DNA of 64,000 nucleotides. Source: Leptidea sinapis (taxonomy: Eukaryota; Arthropoda; Insecta; Lepidoptera; Pieridae). The notes beneath the pieces were generated by a model. That model made no database searches, was not told the origin of the DNA, and saw only the letters and a list, made by a program, of their open reading frames with translations. A program made the position numbers and the translations under genes. This document shows, piece by piece, positions 10,664-21,394 of this stretch. The stretch is from NCBI RefSeq assembly GCF_905404315.1, contig NC_066310.1, forward strand, positions 3,658,001 through 3,722,000, given 5' to 3'. Every line of letters starts with the position of its first letter. Position 1 is the stretch's first letter.

Positions 10664-11815
10664 ATGAACTGCTTGGGATGTAAGAAAGCTGTCAGCCAGT
10701 CTGACTTACTTAAATGTGTTGCATGTAAAGCGTGCTATCACTACCAATGCATTGATTACTCGTCATCATATTTTAAGTCAAATATTAGAGAACTGAATCG
10801 ATCGTGGCGCTGCGAGTCATGTGCAAATATTACTCGTAGAACTAGAAATGATGATACTCCCGTAGGATCGCGACATAGGCTGAACAATGTTCCAGTGGCT
10901 TCGGCTCAATCACTGCCTGCTTCCCAACCCTCTCATGGCAAAATTTCAAGCAATGACTCACTTGATAACTCTTTTTCTAAATCAATTAATTCGAATAATG
11001 GGTGTGAACCACTCAATATTGATTCAAGAGCTACAATCAACATGAGACAATTTAGTGAGCTTATTGACTTAAAGTTAGATAGTATCAGATCTACACTCTC
11101 CCTTGAAATTCAGGAAAAAGTGAAATCTGAAGTGAAAGCTGTTGTGGAAACAATTAAACAAGAGTTTACTGAAACTACAGACTTTATATCTAAAGAACAA
11201 AAAGACACAAGAACAAATCTTGATCAGGCTATTAAGAGAATTACTGAACTCGAAGCACAGAAAGCCAAGGTACAATCTGATATGGCTAAGTTGGAGTATC
11301 GTCTTTGTCAATCCGAAAAAGCTTCAAGGAGCTGTAACTTAGAGGTTCAATGTATTCCAGAGCGCCGGAATGAGAACTTAGCCATGTTGTTTAAGAAGCT
11401 TTGTGAACAAATAAAAATGCCCATATCGGACAGTGATATACGCTCGTGTCGTCGAATTGCCAAACTTAACCCCTCATCTGACAGGCCTCGAAATGTACTT
11501 GTAACACTTCCATCTGAACGTCACCGTGATGCAATTATATCAGGCGTCAAGAGATACAACAGAGGTAATCCGATGGATCACCTAAATTCCGTTCACATCG
11601 GAGTTAGTGGAGATAAAATACCTATTTTCGTGGGTGAACACCTTTCAAAGCAATGTAAGGACTTGCATGCAGCCGCGCGACATCTGGCTAAGGATAAGGG
11701 ATGTAAGTACGTATGGGTTAAATTCGGCCGAGTATATATAAGAAAAGACGACACCTCACCCGCTTTATTTATTTACATTAAAGATATCATGAGTCTTGAG
11801 AAGCTAATTTTGTGA
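10664..11815 (+). CDS. Retrotransposon ORF1: PHD finger, coiled coil and FP25K-like domain
   Basis: 383 aa. Residues 3-53 form a C4HC3 PHD-type zinc finger: Cys 3, 6, 18, 21, His 26, Cys 29, 50 and 53, with Trp 48 two residues before the last Cys pair. A Ser-rich linker follows, then a charged helical region at about 125-220, probably a coiled coil. The C-terminal part (about 225-370, with RRNENLAMLF and CRRIAK...RPRNVLVTL) resembles the baculovirus FP25K-like / L1-type domain found in many insect CR1/jockey ORF1 proteins. The expected role is RNA binding and ribonucleoprotein assembly. The start ATG is the first after in-frame stops upstream. It is followed by ORF2 in the same element. Confidence 0.88.
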   Translation: MNCLGCKKAVSQSDLLKCVACKACYHYQCIDYSSSYFKSNIRELNRSWRCESCANITRRTRNDDTPVGSRHRLNNVPVASAQSLPASQPSHGKISSNDSLDNSFSKSINSNNGCEPLNIDSRATINMRQFSELIDLKLDSIRSTLSLEIQEKVKSEVKAVVETIKQEFTETTDFISKEQKDTRTNLDQAIKRITELEAQKAKVQSDMAKLEYRLCQSEKASRSCNLEVQCIPERRNENLAMLFKKLCEQIKMPISDSDIRSCRRIAKLNPSSDRPRNVLVTLPSERHRDAIISGVKRYNRGNPMDHLNSVHIGVSGDKIPIFVGEHLSKQCKDLHAAARHLAKDKGCKYVWVKFGRVYIRKDDTSPALFIYIKDIMSLEKLIL

Positions 11816-11904
11816 TATATATTACTTATTGTTTTGTATAAATATTTAGTTTTAAGGTTATACGTTTATTACGTTATTTGGATTTTTAAATATCAGTTTT
11901 TTTT

Positions 11905-14751
11905 ATGAAAATATTTTATCAGAATGTTAACCGAATAAGAACTAAATTAACGGAATTGTACAAAAATATCCTAATTGAGAATTATGATATTATCTGTTTA
12001 TGCGAAACAAACCTAGATAGCTCTTTCTCTAATAGTGAATTTGTGGATGACAGGTATACCGTATTTCGTAGAGACCGCGAATCTACTTGTTTGTCAAAGC
12101 AATCCGGTGGGGGTGCTCTGTTAGCACTTAAGAAAAATCTATTTGCAATTAGACATCCCGAACTTGAAAGCTCATTAGAGGATATATGGATAACAGTACG
12201 AGAGAACCGAGGACCTCGTGGATTTAACTTAAATATATACCTTGTATACTTACCTCCCGATCTGAATGTCACTCAATGTCGCACTTTTTATTATAATTGT
12301 TGTAATAGGCTTTTAAATCTAAACAATTCTAAAACTATTATTCTCGGTGATTTTAATGTGCCTGGTATTATATGGTCATGCGATAACATTTCCATTCCTC
12401 GTCTGTGCCCTAGTAAAGCCTACGATACCAAATCTTCGCTACTTATTGATCTACTGGAGGTGGGTGGCCTGTCACAATATAATTATGTTCGCAATTCAAA
12501 TAATCGTACTCTTGACCTTTTTATGACAGATCTGACAGACGTATCTTTATCTGAGAGTTCCCCATTGTGTGTGCCCGACCGACACCACCCAGCCATTGAG
12601 ATCGATGTGTCTATTGAATCTAATATTAAAAATATACAAAACAAATCTATTATGGTGCCTAACTTTCGTAAATGTGACACAAAAAGTTGTATACTACAAC
12701 TTAATAATAACACATGGGACAGTATTTTAAGCCATAGTGATGTCAACTTGAGTGTTAAATATTTTTATGAAATACTTAACGGCACAATAAAAAGAAACAC
12801 AAAATATAAGCGAATAGGTCGATTGAACTATCCTATTTGGTTTTCAGAATCTTTGAAAGCCTGTATAGAAGAGAAAAATCGTATCCATAAAAAATATAAA
12901 AAAACCAATAATCCGAGGGACTTCGACGAGTTTCGGTTATTACGCTCTAGGTCCAAGGCTCTGATTAAGGCTTGTTATAACTCATTCCTTTTAAGTGTGG
13001 AAGAGTCGCTTAATAATTCAACCAAACTATTCTTTTCTTATATTAAAAGTAAAAGACTTGGACCGTCAATCCCCGAGACCATTAAGTTTGGTGACAAAAT
13101 TGCAACTGGTGGTGAAGCCGCAGCCGAACTCTTCTCCGAGTATTTTTCATCAGTTTTTGAACCAGATAGGCACATGAACGATTCTTTATCAAGTCAGCCT
13201 ATTAATTATCCTCTATTTTCAGTGCACATATCTAAAGAGGATATTTTAAAGAAACTCAATGCATTGGATCCTAACAAAGGAGCTGGGCCTGGCATTCCTC
13301 CCTACTTTATTAAGCATTGCTCAGAGGCTCTGATAGACCCTCTTTACTTGATTTTTAACAAATCTATACAAACTGGTGTTTTTCCTCATGCTTGGAAAGA
13401 AGCACACATCATACCAATACACAAATCGGGTGACCCTAGCAACTGTACTAATTATAGGCCTATAAGCATCTTATCCAGTTTTGCCAAAATATTAGAGTCC
13501 TTAGTTTACGACCACCTATACCACCACTTTATCCCGCATATCACTCAGAAGCAACACGGTTTCTTAAAAGGAAGGTCAACCGCCAGTAACTTGATGGAGT
13601 ATACAGACTTTATTTGTAGAGCTTTCAACGATCATGGTCAAGTTGACTCTATCTATACTGACTTCCAAAAGGCTTTTGATAGAGTAAACCATAGAATATT
13701 GGCCTGTAAATTGGAAACTATGGGTCTGCATGGTTGCCTCTTACGTTGGATAAAATCTTATATATCAAATCGTAGTCAATTAGTAGCTCTGAAGGGATTC
13801 TACTCACGACGAGTCTCTATAATATCCGGCGTTCCTCAGGGATCCCATCTCGGCCCATTGATGTTTATTATATATATTAATGATCTGATCCCTAGGCTAA
13901 GAAATGTTTCCCTGCTTTATGCGGATGACCTTAAATTTTTTAGTCGAATAAAAACTGTTAGTGATTGTATTAATCTACAATTGGATCTTGATACTCTACT
14001 CGATTGGTGTAGTGCTAACAGTATGAGTTTGAGTATAAAAAAATGCTCCATTATATCTTTCACTCGTATTAAAAACCCAATTTTATTTGACTATAAAATT
14101 GATAATATACCACTTGAGCGGAAGTTTGTTTTACGGGATCTAGGTATTGCTTTTGACTCGAAACTAACTTTTAAATATCACTATGAAGAAATAGCCAAGA
14201 AATGTAATAAGCTATCTGGCTTCATATGCAGAGCTACTAAAGAATTCAAGTCACCAAATAGTTTACTGTTACTCTATAAGTCGCTAATCCTGAGCCAAAT
14301 CGAGTACGCCTCCATTGTCTGGTCACCTCAATATAATACATATACTGATATGATTGAGTCTATTCAAAGACGTCTTCTTCGCGTATTGACGATTAGGTTT
14401 GGTCTAAAAAGGGAGCTGACTACATATGAGGAAAGGCTATCTCACTTCAAGTTACTGAGCCTCGAGAGTCGTCGCAAATTGCATGGCCTAACGACTTTAT
14501 ACAAAATACTGGATGGCACAATTTCTACTTCCCTCTTGTCGAATATCTATCTAAGAGTTCCCAATCGGTCTTCAAGACATGAACAGCCTTTTATCATTCC
14601 GTTCTGCAATAATAACGTGTCCTTCCAAAACCCCATCTATAGAATTTGTCGTCAATACAATGCACTACTACTCGAAATCAGTGAAGTACCTGACATCCAC
14701 AGTTCATCTGTTTGTAAATGGAAATCTAGTTTATATAAATTCCTTAATTAG
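11905..14751 (+). CDS. Retrotransposon ORF2: APE endonuclease and reverse transcriptase
   Basis: 948 aa. The N-terminal apurinic-like endonuclease is at about 1-230: YQNVN (Asn7), CLCETNL (Glu34), LGDFNVPG (Asp149, Asn151) and PDRHHPAI (Asp225, His227/228). The reverse transcriptase is at about 425-745: NKGAGPG, YRPISILSS, HGFLKGRST, YTDFQKAFDRVNH (catalytic Asp586), SGVPQGSHLGP and YADD (672-675). A C-terminal thumb/connection region ends near the stop. All expected catalytic residues are present, so the enzyme looks competent for target-primed reverse transcription. There is no RNase H domain, as expected for the CR1/jockey group. Confidence 0.95.
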   Translation: MKIFYQNVNRIRTKLTELYKNILIENYDIICLCETNLDSSFSNSEFVDDRYTVFRRDRESTCLSKQSGGGALLALKKNLFAIRHPELESSLEDIWITVRENRGPRGFNLNIYLVYLPPDLNVTQCRTFYYNCCNRLLNLNNSKTIILGDFNVPGIIWSCDNISIPRLCPSKAYDTKSSLLIDLLEVGGLSQYNYVRNSNNRTLDLFMTDLTDVSLSESSPLCVPDRHHPAIEIDVSIESNIKNIQNKSIMVPNFRKCDTKSCILQLNNNTWDSILSHSDVNLSVKYFYEILNGTIKRNTKYKRIGRLNYPIWFSESLKACIEEKNRIHKKYKKTNNPRDFDEFRLLRSRSKALIKACYNSFLLSVEESLNNSTKLFFSYIKSKRLGPSIPETIKFGDKIATGGEAAAELFSEYFSSVFEPDRHMNDSLSSQPINYPLFSVHISKEDILKKLNALDPNKGAGPGIPPYFIKHCSEALIDPLYLIFNKSIQTGVFPHAWKEAHIIPIHKSGDPSNCTNYRPISILSSFAKILESLVYDHLYHHFIPHITQKQHGFLKGRSTASNLMEYTDFICRAFNDHGQVDSIYTDFQKAFDRVNHRILACKLETMGLHGCLLRWIKSYISNRSQLVALKGFYSRRVSIISGVPQGSHLGPLMFIIYINDLIPRLRNVSLLYADDLKFFSRIKTVSDCINLQLDLDTLLDWCSANSMSLSIKKCSIISFTRIKNPILFDYKIDNIPLERKFVLRDLGIAFDSKLTFKYHYEEIAKKCNKLSGFICRATKEFKSPNSLLLLYKSLILSQIEYASIVWSPQYNTYTDMIESIQRRLLRVLTIRFGLKRELTTYEERLSHFKLLSLESRRKLHGLTTLYKILDGTISTSLLSNIYLRVPNRSSRHEQPFIIPFCNNNVSFQNPIYRICRQYNALLLEISEVPDIHSSSVCKWKSSLYKFLN

Positions 14752-15050
14752 TTTAAATTTTTAAAAAAGCATCTTAATTTAACTTCCATAATTATTTCCA
14801 TAAATATTTGTCCAAATATATATTCTCTCTATCTTTTTCTTTTATAATACTACATTACCTAAAGTTAGTTTTAAAATCGCTATTTCTGTTGTATTTGCAT
14901 AGTTATCAACTTATGCTAAACATGCTGAGTACACACCCTCGTGGAGTTGCAGCCTATCTTGTATTTAGCTGATAGTTTATTTTTTTTATTATGTATTTGT
15001 TGTAATTCTGTTGTGTGTACCTATTAAATAAATAAATAAAAAATAAATAA

Positions 15051-15360
15051 ATGATCACCGCCGCCCACATTCTCTTATAATACTAGAGGAATTACAGGTG
15101 CGTTGCCAGCATACCCACGTTTTTTGAAGGTACCCATGTGGAATCATCTTGTAAACACCGCACTAGGAAGCTCATTCCATAGCATGGTTGTTCGTGGAAG
15201 AAAGTTCCTCGAAAACAGCACTGTGGAGGAATGCCACACATCCAGGTGTTGAGGATAATATACTAATTTGTAACGTGTCATGCAAAGGTGTAATTTGGCG
15301 GTAGGAATAATTATATAATCCTGTGTTGGCAGTGGACTCCCAATATGTAATTTTGACATT
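15051..15360 (-). pseudogene. Jockey/CR1-like LINE reverse transcriptase C-terminus and 3' UTR (right half of interrupted copy)
   Basis: On the minus strand 15359-15144 reads ...HLDVWHSSTVLFSRNFLPRT and MLWNELPSAVF, the conserved tail of jockey/CR1-type ORF2 proteins. It is followed by 3' UTR sequence interrupted at 15051 by the younger element. No upstream reverse transcriptase domain is present, so this is a 5'-truncated relic. Confidence 0.75.
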
Positions 15361-15447
15361 TTATCGACAGTAAAAGTATAATTATAAAATCTACAAATTC
15401 TATTTGTTTTCCCAATACAAAAACTGAATACGCTTGCAGTAAAATAT

Positions 15448-15670
15448 TTTTTATAAGGAAAAAGACTAGACGATCAAGATGTTGACCAAAGGGTAAGTGA
15501 TACGCCCTGCATATTACAATGCAGTGCCGCCAGGATACTTGATTAAACCCAAAATTCTGTGTGACATCACTTTTAGACATAAGATGTCAAGTCTCATTCT
15601 CCCAGTCATGTCAATAGCTACGTGAACCATAAAACTGAAACATAATAATGTTTGTACATAACTGCTTGCG
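15448..15670 (+). repeat. Family A repeat, degenerate
   Basis: It has gatacgccctgcatattaca, a damaged internal inverted repeat and tcatgtcaatagctacg. The 3' third is lost. Confidence 0.65.
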
Positions 15671-16139
15671 TGGTGGGTGAAAACTACCATAAAATAAATA
15701 AATGAAAGGAAATGAATGAGAAAATACTAAAATAAGTTTCTCATGAATCACTGAAAACAGATTTATTTTTCATTTATATAGCCTTAACCGCAAGTTAATC
15801 CCAAGTCTTGAGTGACAAATAGTTTCCGCAAACTCCATATTACTGTAACTTAGCCAAATGGCACATAAAAACACATTTTAGTTGTTCCAACAATTACGTA
15901 ATCATAGTTGAGGTGATTCTGGAGAATGGCCAACTATTTTTTGGTCGGAGGAAGCCGCAAGAGGCGTCCTTACTGAGATAATGGCGTGCTTCACAATATT
16001 ACTGTCTATTTGTAGCTTTTCGAGATTTTATTACGAACTACCCGCAATGGGGTAAATTTTAATGATTTTGATATTGTGAGTTTTGTATGATGTTGAACGA
16101 ACGTTGAAGAGTGACATAAGACATTTCGCTGCATACTCA

Positions 16140-16400
16140 ATTATGTGATAACTAAGAAGAACTGTTTCACCTGATTCCTGCCGCCGAATTCCACCTTCGC
16201 ACAACGCACCACAAGTTAAGATATCATGAATCATCAGCGACGATACGACTGGGGTTCCTTCAAAAAAAGCGCGTACACCTTCCTCAAAGCCCGGCAACGC
16301 TCCTGTGATTTCTCTGGAGTTGCAAGAGATTGTGAGCGGCGATGATTACTTAACACCACACGACCCGTACGCTCGTTTGTCCTCCTATTCCATAAAAAAA
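16140..16400 (+). pseudogene. Jockey/CR1-like LINE C-terminus and 3' UTR
   Basis: The sequence gattcctgccgccgaattcc is followed by FKKSAYTFLKARQRSCDFSG in frame, and then the 3' UTR (ttgcaagagattgtgagcgg ... cgtttgtcctcctattcc) with an A-run. It is 5' truncated and internally deleted. Confidence 0.7.
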
Positions 16401-16419
16401 AACAATTGAAAAAGTCAGT

Positions 16420-17150
16420 TATGAAATATATACATTTTCAAGAATTCACAATTCTTTTCAAATTTGTAACAGATTTGTTTTATACATTTTCTGGGATAAT
16501 GATGAAAAAGCATATTTGTAGTGACGATTCAAAAGAGCTTAGTTTAAACTTAATTGAATAAAGTTTATTTGACTTTGACTAAAAAACTTTATGTTTGCTC
16601 CTGGCGAATAATATTATGATACATCTTAAAAAAAATCCCAATTAATATAAATTTTATTTATATATAACTTTTCTTCTTTCATTATCCCAACACCCTTAAC
16701 GTGTTGGCGAATTTCCATTAACTTTAATTAGAATGTTAATGTGCATTATGTTTATAAATATCAAGCGTGAACGAGATATCTTCAGCTGATACAGTCTCAT
16801 TTAAGATAATTAGATTCGTATACCGAAATTGAAGACTCAGTTTATACAAACAGGCTCTGCCATTAAGCAGAGAGGGTCCTGTATTTACAAAGTTGTGAAT
16901 TATCTTGAATATCGCTGCTTTGAAGTCACGTATAAGACTGAGCTCCGTGAATTCAATACATAAGTATCCCAAGAAGTGAGGAGATTTATCTAAAGTTAGT
17001 TTACTGCTTAAGTCTTTTTTGTGTTGTGCCTTTTTGTATAGTATTTTGAACTCAGGGTCTTAATAAATTGAAGTGTTACTTTAAATTTAATGTTGTTTAC
17101 ACAGATATCATTTAACTCTATTGTCCATGATACCTTCTTTAATGTTTATA
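16420..17150. other. Mostly unassigned; LINE-like tail near 16545-16580
   Basis: The sequence ttgaataaagtttatttgac at about 16552 resembles a retroelement 3' terminus. The 78-aa minus frame at 16972-16736 vaguely resembles a LINE ORF2 tail but is not convincing. Confidence 0.3.
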
Positions 17151-17154
17151 TACT

Positions 17155-17390
17155 AGGCGAACCACGGGAATATGTTCTCCTGGTGTATATTGAAGTATAC
17201 TCGCGTGATACATATGACAATCTCTTCTTCAATTATGATCGCCTGGTACCAAACACTGTATAATGCTTCCTATCTCATTTTCTCCCACGAAATCTTATGA
17301 ATTTATTTAAATGTCTGTCTCTTTTTGTTGTCTCGCTTTTTCGTTTCATCGACTTTCTAATCACAACGTTGCTAAAATTTTCACTTCAAT
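17155..17390 (-). repeat. Dispersed repeat E (opposite copy at 50340-50570)
   Basis: Reversed, it reads tcgatgaaacgaaaaagcga, gtgggagaaaatgagatagg and ccaggagaacata, the same order and spacing as 50380-50570. Confidence 0.7.
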
Positions 17391-17620
17391 AATTATATTA
17401 TATTTTAATCACGGATATTAGGTTCACTCTTATGAATAATGTTGTTTCTATGTTATTTGTTTTCACTTTAAACTTAGAGTAAGAATTATTAAGATATTAT
17501 TTTTGCATGCCAACCTGGCTGATTGTAAGCATCTACAAAAAAATTTTAACTAAAAAAACAACCAAAAAAAGTAAAAAATTACTGCGTATTTTATACAGTA
17601 TAATTAAAAAATCTAATTCT

Positions 17621-17735
17621 AGTTACGATTATTGTAATTTTTGGAATCGGTGTCCTTCCGCCGCGACCCGCTCTCGCCTCTCGCCTCCTCATGACTCAAG
17701 CACATCTCACCTATAACTATGTATGTAGTTTTTTT
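17621..17735 (-). repeat. GC-rich dispersed repeat (partner of 9880-9995)
   Basis: This is the reverse complement of the 9880-9995 repeat, lacking its tcgcacgcgcgacg segment. It directly abuts a family A copy. Confidence 0.7.
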
Positions 17736-18043
17736 TATATGAAAATAAGAGACAAGACGATCAGGACGTTCAGCTGATGGTAATTGATACGCCCTGCCCA
17801 TTACAATGCAGTGCCACTCAGGATTCTTGAATACTCCCAAAAATTCTGAGCGGCACTACAACTGCGCTCGTCACCTTGAGACAAGATGTCAAGTCTCATT
17901 TGCCCAATAATTTCACTAGCTACGGCGCCCTTCAGACCGATACACAGTAATGCTTACAAATTACTGCTTCATGGCAGAAATAGGCGCCGTTGTGGTACCC
18001 ATAATCTAGCCGGCATCCTGTGCAAAGGAGCCTCCCACTGGTT
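17736..18043 (+). repeat. Family A repeat, full length
   Basis: It starts tatgaaaataagagacaaga and ends gagcctcccactggt. The internal inverted repeat is gtgccactcagg ... ttctgagcggcac. This is one of the best copies for defining the family. Confidence 0.85.
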
Positions 18044-18084
18044 ACAAACCTATCTTGGATGACACCGACTCCAAAATAATAATT

Positions 18085-18297
18085 TTATCATCCACATACG
18101 TATAGCAAATTTAGGACTTTGATGGTTTTCTCATGGATGCCACTATCAGATCTGGATAAAATTACAATGGGATGCATCAGCTTTCAAATAAAAAAAGAAT
18201 TATCAAAATCGTTTTATCCTGACGGAAGTTATGAGGTAACAAACATAAAAAAAAATACCGTAGAATTAATAACCTCCTCCTTTTTTGAAGTCAGTTA
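18085..18297 (-). repeat. Family F repeat (AACCGACTT end), reversed
   Basis: It contains ttctcatggatgccactatc and ends ctcctccttttttgaagtca. It is related to the forward copies at 29150 and 56165. Confidence 0.7.
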
Positions 18298-18584
18298 ATA
18301 AATGACTTGATTTGATTTGATTTGATAACTGGCATTTTACCAAAAAGCATAAACATTACAGACGGAAGGAGAACAATCTAGAAGTTTTGCAAATGTGTTC
18401 TCGACACTAAAAGATTTAATTCGATTGTTATGAGCGCTTAAAGTTTTTATGAGCATGCTAAATTAGAAATCTTTTTTCACATTCAAAATACATAAAGTTG
18501 TTTAGAAATTAATGACAATTTTAAAGAATATATTTCACATTAATTTGATTAGCGCTATATTTTGAAAATGTTTCATTAATTTTT

Positions 18585-18848
18585 TTTTATGAAAGTAAGG
18601 GACGAGACGAGCAGGACGTTCAGCTGATGGCAATAGACACGCCCTGTCCATTTCAATACTCTTGCGACTCTACTCTCACGCTCGTCACCTTGAGACATAA
18701 GATGTCTCATTTGCCCAGTAATTTCACTAGCTACGGCGCCCTTTAGACCGAAACACATTAATGTCTACACATTACTGCTTCTCGGCCGAAATAGATGCCG
18801 TTGAGGTACCCATAATCTAGCCGGCATCCTGTGCAGAGGAGCCACTGA
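18585..18848 (+). repeat. Family A repeat with internal deletion
   Basis: The head tttatgaaagtaagggacga and tail gccggcatcctgtgcagagg are present. The internal inverted repeat is deleted. Confidence 0.8.
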
Positions 18849-18849
18849 T

Positions 18850-19780
18850 AAGAATTGAATATTAAATAATATGGTTTGAGATTTTTTTATAATTTCGAGT
18901 TTCGAGATCATTAAATTATTTTTAAATAAATGGTGACCTTATGCCACTAAATACGATAATATTATAAATAAGTAAAACAGTTTTGGTTAATTTTCATATA
19001 AATTTCTAGCATATGTAGCTTATGTCTCAGAAATATCTGTAGTCTAAAGTATATTAAGACTCTATAATCTTCTATGATATACTTGTATGACCTAAACAGA
19101 TACAAATAACACCCTTTTGAATAAATTAGCACAATTTCATCACGCTTTATCCGAAAATAGCACTTGAAGTCCATCAAATTATGACTCGTGGCCACAATAA
19201 AAGTCATAAAAAATTGAATCACGAAATTGTTCCCGACTCAGATACATATTTCAATGAGACACGACAATACAATTTATCAAAAAAAAAAAATAGAGTGACT
19301 AAAATGAATGAACGATGGTATGGCAATCGTTAATAATTACATATTTTTAAATAATTAGACCTATTCACACATAAAAACTTTTATTTCGCGAAACTTTCAG
19401 AGTGGCCTTGTAATTTCCAAAATTTACGCTTAATCTTCCATTCAAATTCATCGTGACATATTATTATAATTTTTTAACTTAAAAATGACTATGAACGGTG
19501 CAAAGCGCAATCTATCTAAAGAGGTTTAACTTATGTAATGATAATATTTTAAAATATTGGCAACTAAACCAGGCGTAGACTCCGCTTCTACTTAATTGGC
19601 TGCCAAACGACGCCTCGCTGCGATAAAGCCATATCACATGGACGACATCACACTCCCCTACAAGCATTTAGTTTTTCATTTTAAAGCAATTTAATAGCTG
19701 TTGCGCTGGAAATGAAGATAAGCCAACTTTATTATTAATAATATGTTCTTCTTCGTTGTTTTGGTATATAATGAAGATTA
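18850..19780. other. No gene or repeat recognised
   Basis: AT-rich; frames here lack recognisable motifs. Confidence 0.4.
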
Positions 19781-19782
19781 AG

Positions 19783-20064
19783 TTTTTTATGACAAAAGTC
19801 AGTAGATGATACGTTCATCTGATAGTAAGTTATAAGCTCTGATCTTAACAATACAGTGCTGTTTCTGAGTGGCATCACAGTTGCGTTGGTCACGTTGAGG
19901 CATAACATGTTAAGTCTCATTTGTAATTTCACTAGCTACGGGCACCCTTTAAGTCGAAACCAAGAAAATGCTATAGCTAAATAGCAATTAGTGCTGCACG
20001 GTAGAAAAAGGCGTCGTTGTGGTAGCCATTTATCCGGGCATCCTGTGCAAAGAAGCCTCCCTTT
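19783..20064 (+). repeat. Family A repeat, highly diverged
   Basis: It retains gtcacgttgaggcataacatg, aatttcactagctacggg and ccgggcatcctgtgcaaag. Confidence 0.6.
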
Positions 20065-20404
20065 GGAGGCAGTTCAAGAGTATTTTATTAGTTTAGATAG
20101 TATTTTCTTTGACTAATTTGAGTGTTTCACATTTCTTTAAATAAAATAAAATTTTAAAGGAATAAAATGCGTGATATAATTTCGGTTGTATTTTTACACT
20201 TTTTCTCATAAAATTAGGACAATTTGGGTAAACAAATATACAGCTTCAAGTTATCAAAGTTGATATTTTTGTTCGAGAATTCTTAGCAGAATATGCCGCT
20301 AGATGGATTAGTATCCCGAGTAGTCAGCGGCATTGTATAGTAATTATTCTTAGGTTACGAATGCAATAACGGTTGCGCTCAGTATTTGGGTGCTCAAGTA
20401 TCCT

Positions 20405-21010
20405 GTATCATCATCATCATCATCAGCCGGAAGACGTCCACTGCTGGACAGAGGCCTCCTCCAAAGATCTCTACGACGATTGGTAATGCGTTGCCCTAAT
20501 TCAACGTATTCCAGTCTTGTCTTGCCTACCAACACTGCGTCTTCCGATACGTGGTCACCATTCGAGGACTTTTCGAATCTCTTTATTTGATATCGAAGGC
20601 AAACTGCGAACAAAGCCCTCTCCATTGCCCTCTGAGCGACTATGAGCTCTCTCATCGGGCCCATAGCTAGGGACCACGTCTGCGTACCGTAAGTCATCAC
20701 TGGCAACACACACTGGTTGAGAACCTTCGTCTTTAGTGTCGTATTTGAGACGTGAAAATTTTACTGAGCTTCCCGAACGCTGCTCATCCGAGTTGGATTC
20801 AACGAGTGACCTCTTTCGCAAAATTGGACCAGCCTAACTAAATTTTTTGTCCGACGTCCACGTACTCATCTACAATTTCGATAGTACAGTTCCCAATTGT
20901 TACAGCAGTAGGTGTAACATGGACATTGGACATGATCTTCGTCTTGTCCATATTCATTTTGAGACCTTCTCTTTGGAATGCTCTATTGAGGCCATCGAGC
21001 TTTCTGTGTC
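20405..21010 (-). pseudogene. RTE-like LINE reverse transcriptase C-terminal half, broken
   Basis: On the minus strand from about 21005 the frame reads LDGLNRAFQREGLKMNMDKT, KIMSNVHV and VDEYVDVGQ, then an in-frame TAG. After a frameshift it continues with LPVMTYGTQTWSLAMG, VAQRAMERALF and the terminal RDLWRRPL. These are the connection and terminal blocks of RTE-type ORFs. The N-terminal endonuclease and the YxDD core are missing. It ends in a (GAT)n-like stretch at about 20407-20425. Confidence 0.75.
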
Positions 21011-21019
21011 ATACCGAAT

Positions 21020-21390
21020 TATAATTGTGTACAACTAAGCATCTGTTTATGTCTTGTTTAATTTGTCACTCTTTGTTATAATAAAAACCTTAAATATTCC
21101 AGGGCAAGGAAAATCGTTAGGAATCCTAATCTTTTGCTATCGAATCCCGAATTGTCACTAGTTCCTGTATACCTTCAGTATACATATTATAAATAAATAT
21201 GAGATGAAAACATGATCGAGCCCTCTTCCATGAGCTCGCTTCATCTTTATTAATGGAATATTTTTTATGATATGAAAGTTGTGTGGGAAATAATTATTTA
21301 TGTCAGAATCATGTATAGGTATGTTTTATTTAAAAGATCAAATAAAAATGATAAATCTCTTTGTTAGGATTATTATACGATTTTGTAAAA
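21020..21390. other. No feature recognised
   Basis: AT-rich spacer between two RTE-like relics of opposite orientation. Confidence 0.4.
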
Positions 21391-21394
21391 ACCA

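Larger units (their letters stand above)
10173..15050 (+). mobile_element. Intact non-LTR retrotransposon (CR1/jockey group), about 4.88 kb
   Basis: It has a roughly 490-nt 5' UTR, ORF1 (10664-11815), an 89-nt spacer, ORF2 (11905-14751) and a 3' UTR ending in an A/T-rich AAAT/AATAAA-like tail (about 15021-15050). There are no stops or frameshifts in either ORF. The flanks are two halves of one older LINE 3' region: gggtcacctgatgctaaaatg on the left and atgatcaccgccgccc on the right. Intact versions of that region (for example 61330-61440) have the two halves adjacent, which fixes the insertion point. AAATG at 10168-10172 and 15049-15053 is a probable short target duplication. The clade (CR1, Daphne or similar) is not resolved. 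Confidence 0.9.

Noticed and set aside
16736..16972. 78-codon minus frame resembling a LINE ORF2 tail
   Set aside because: Similarity too weak to support; no conserved block.
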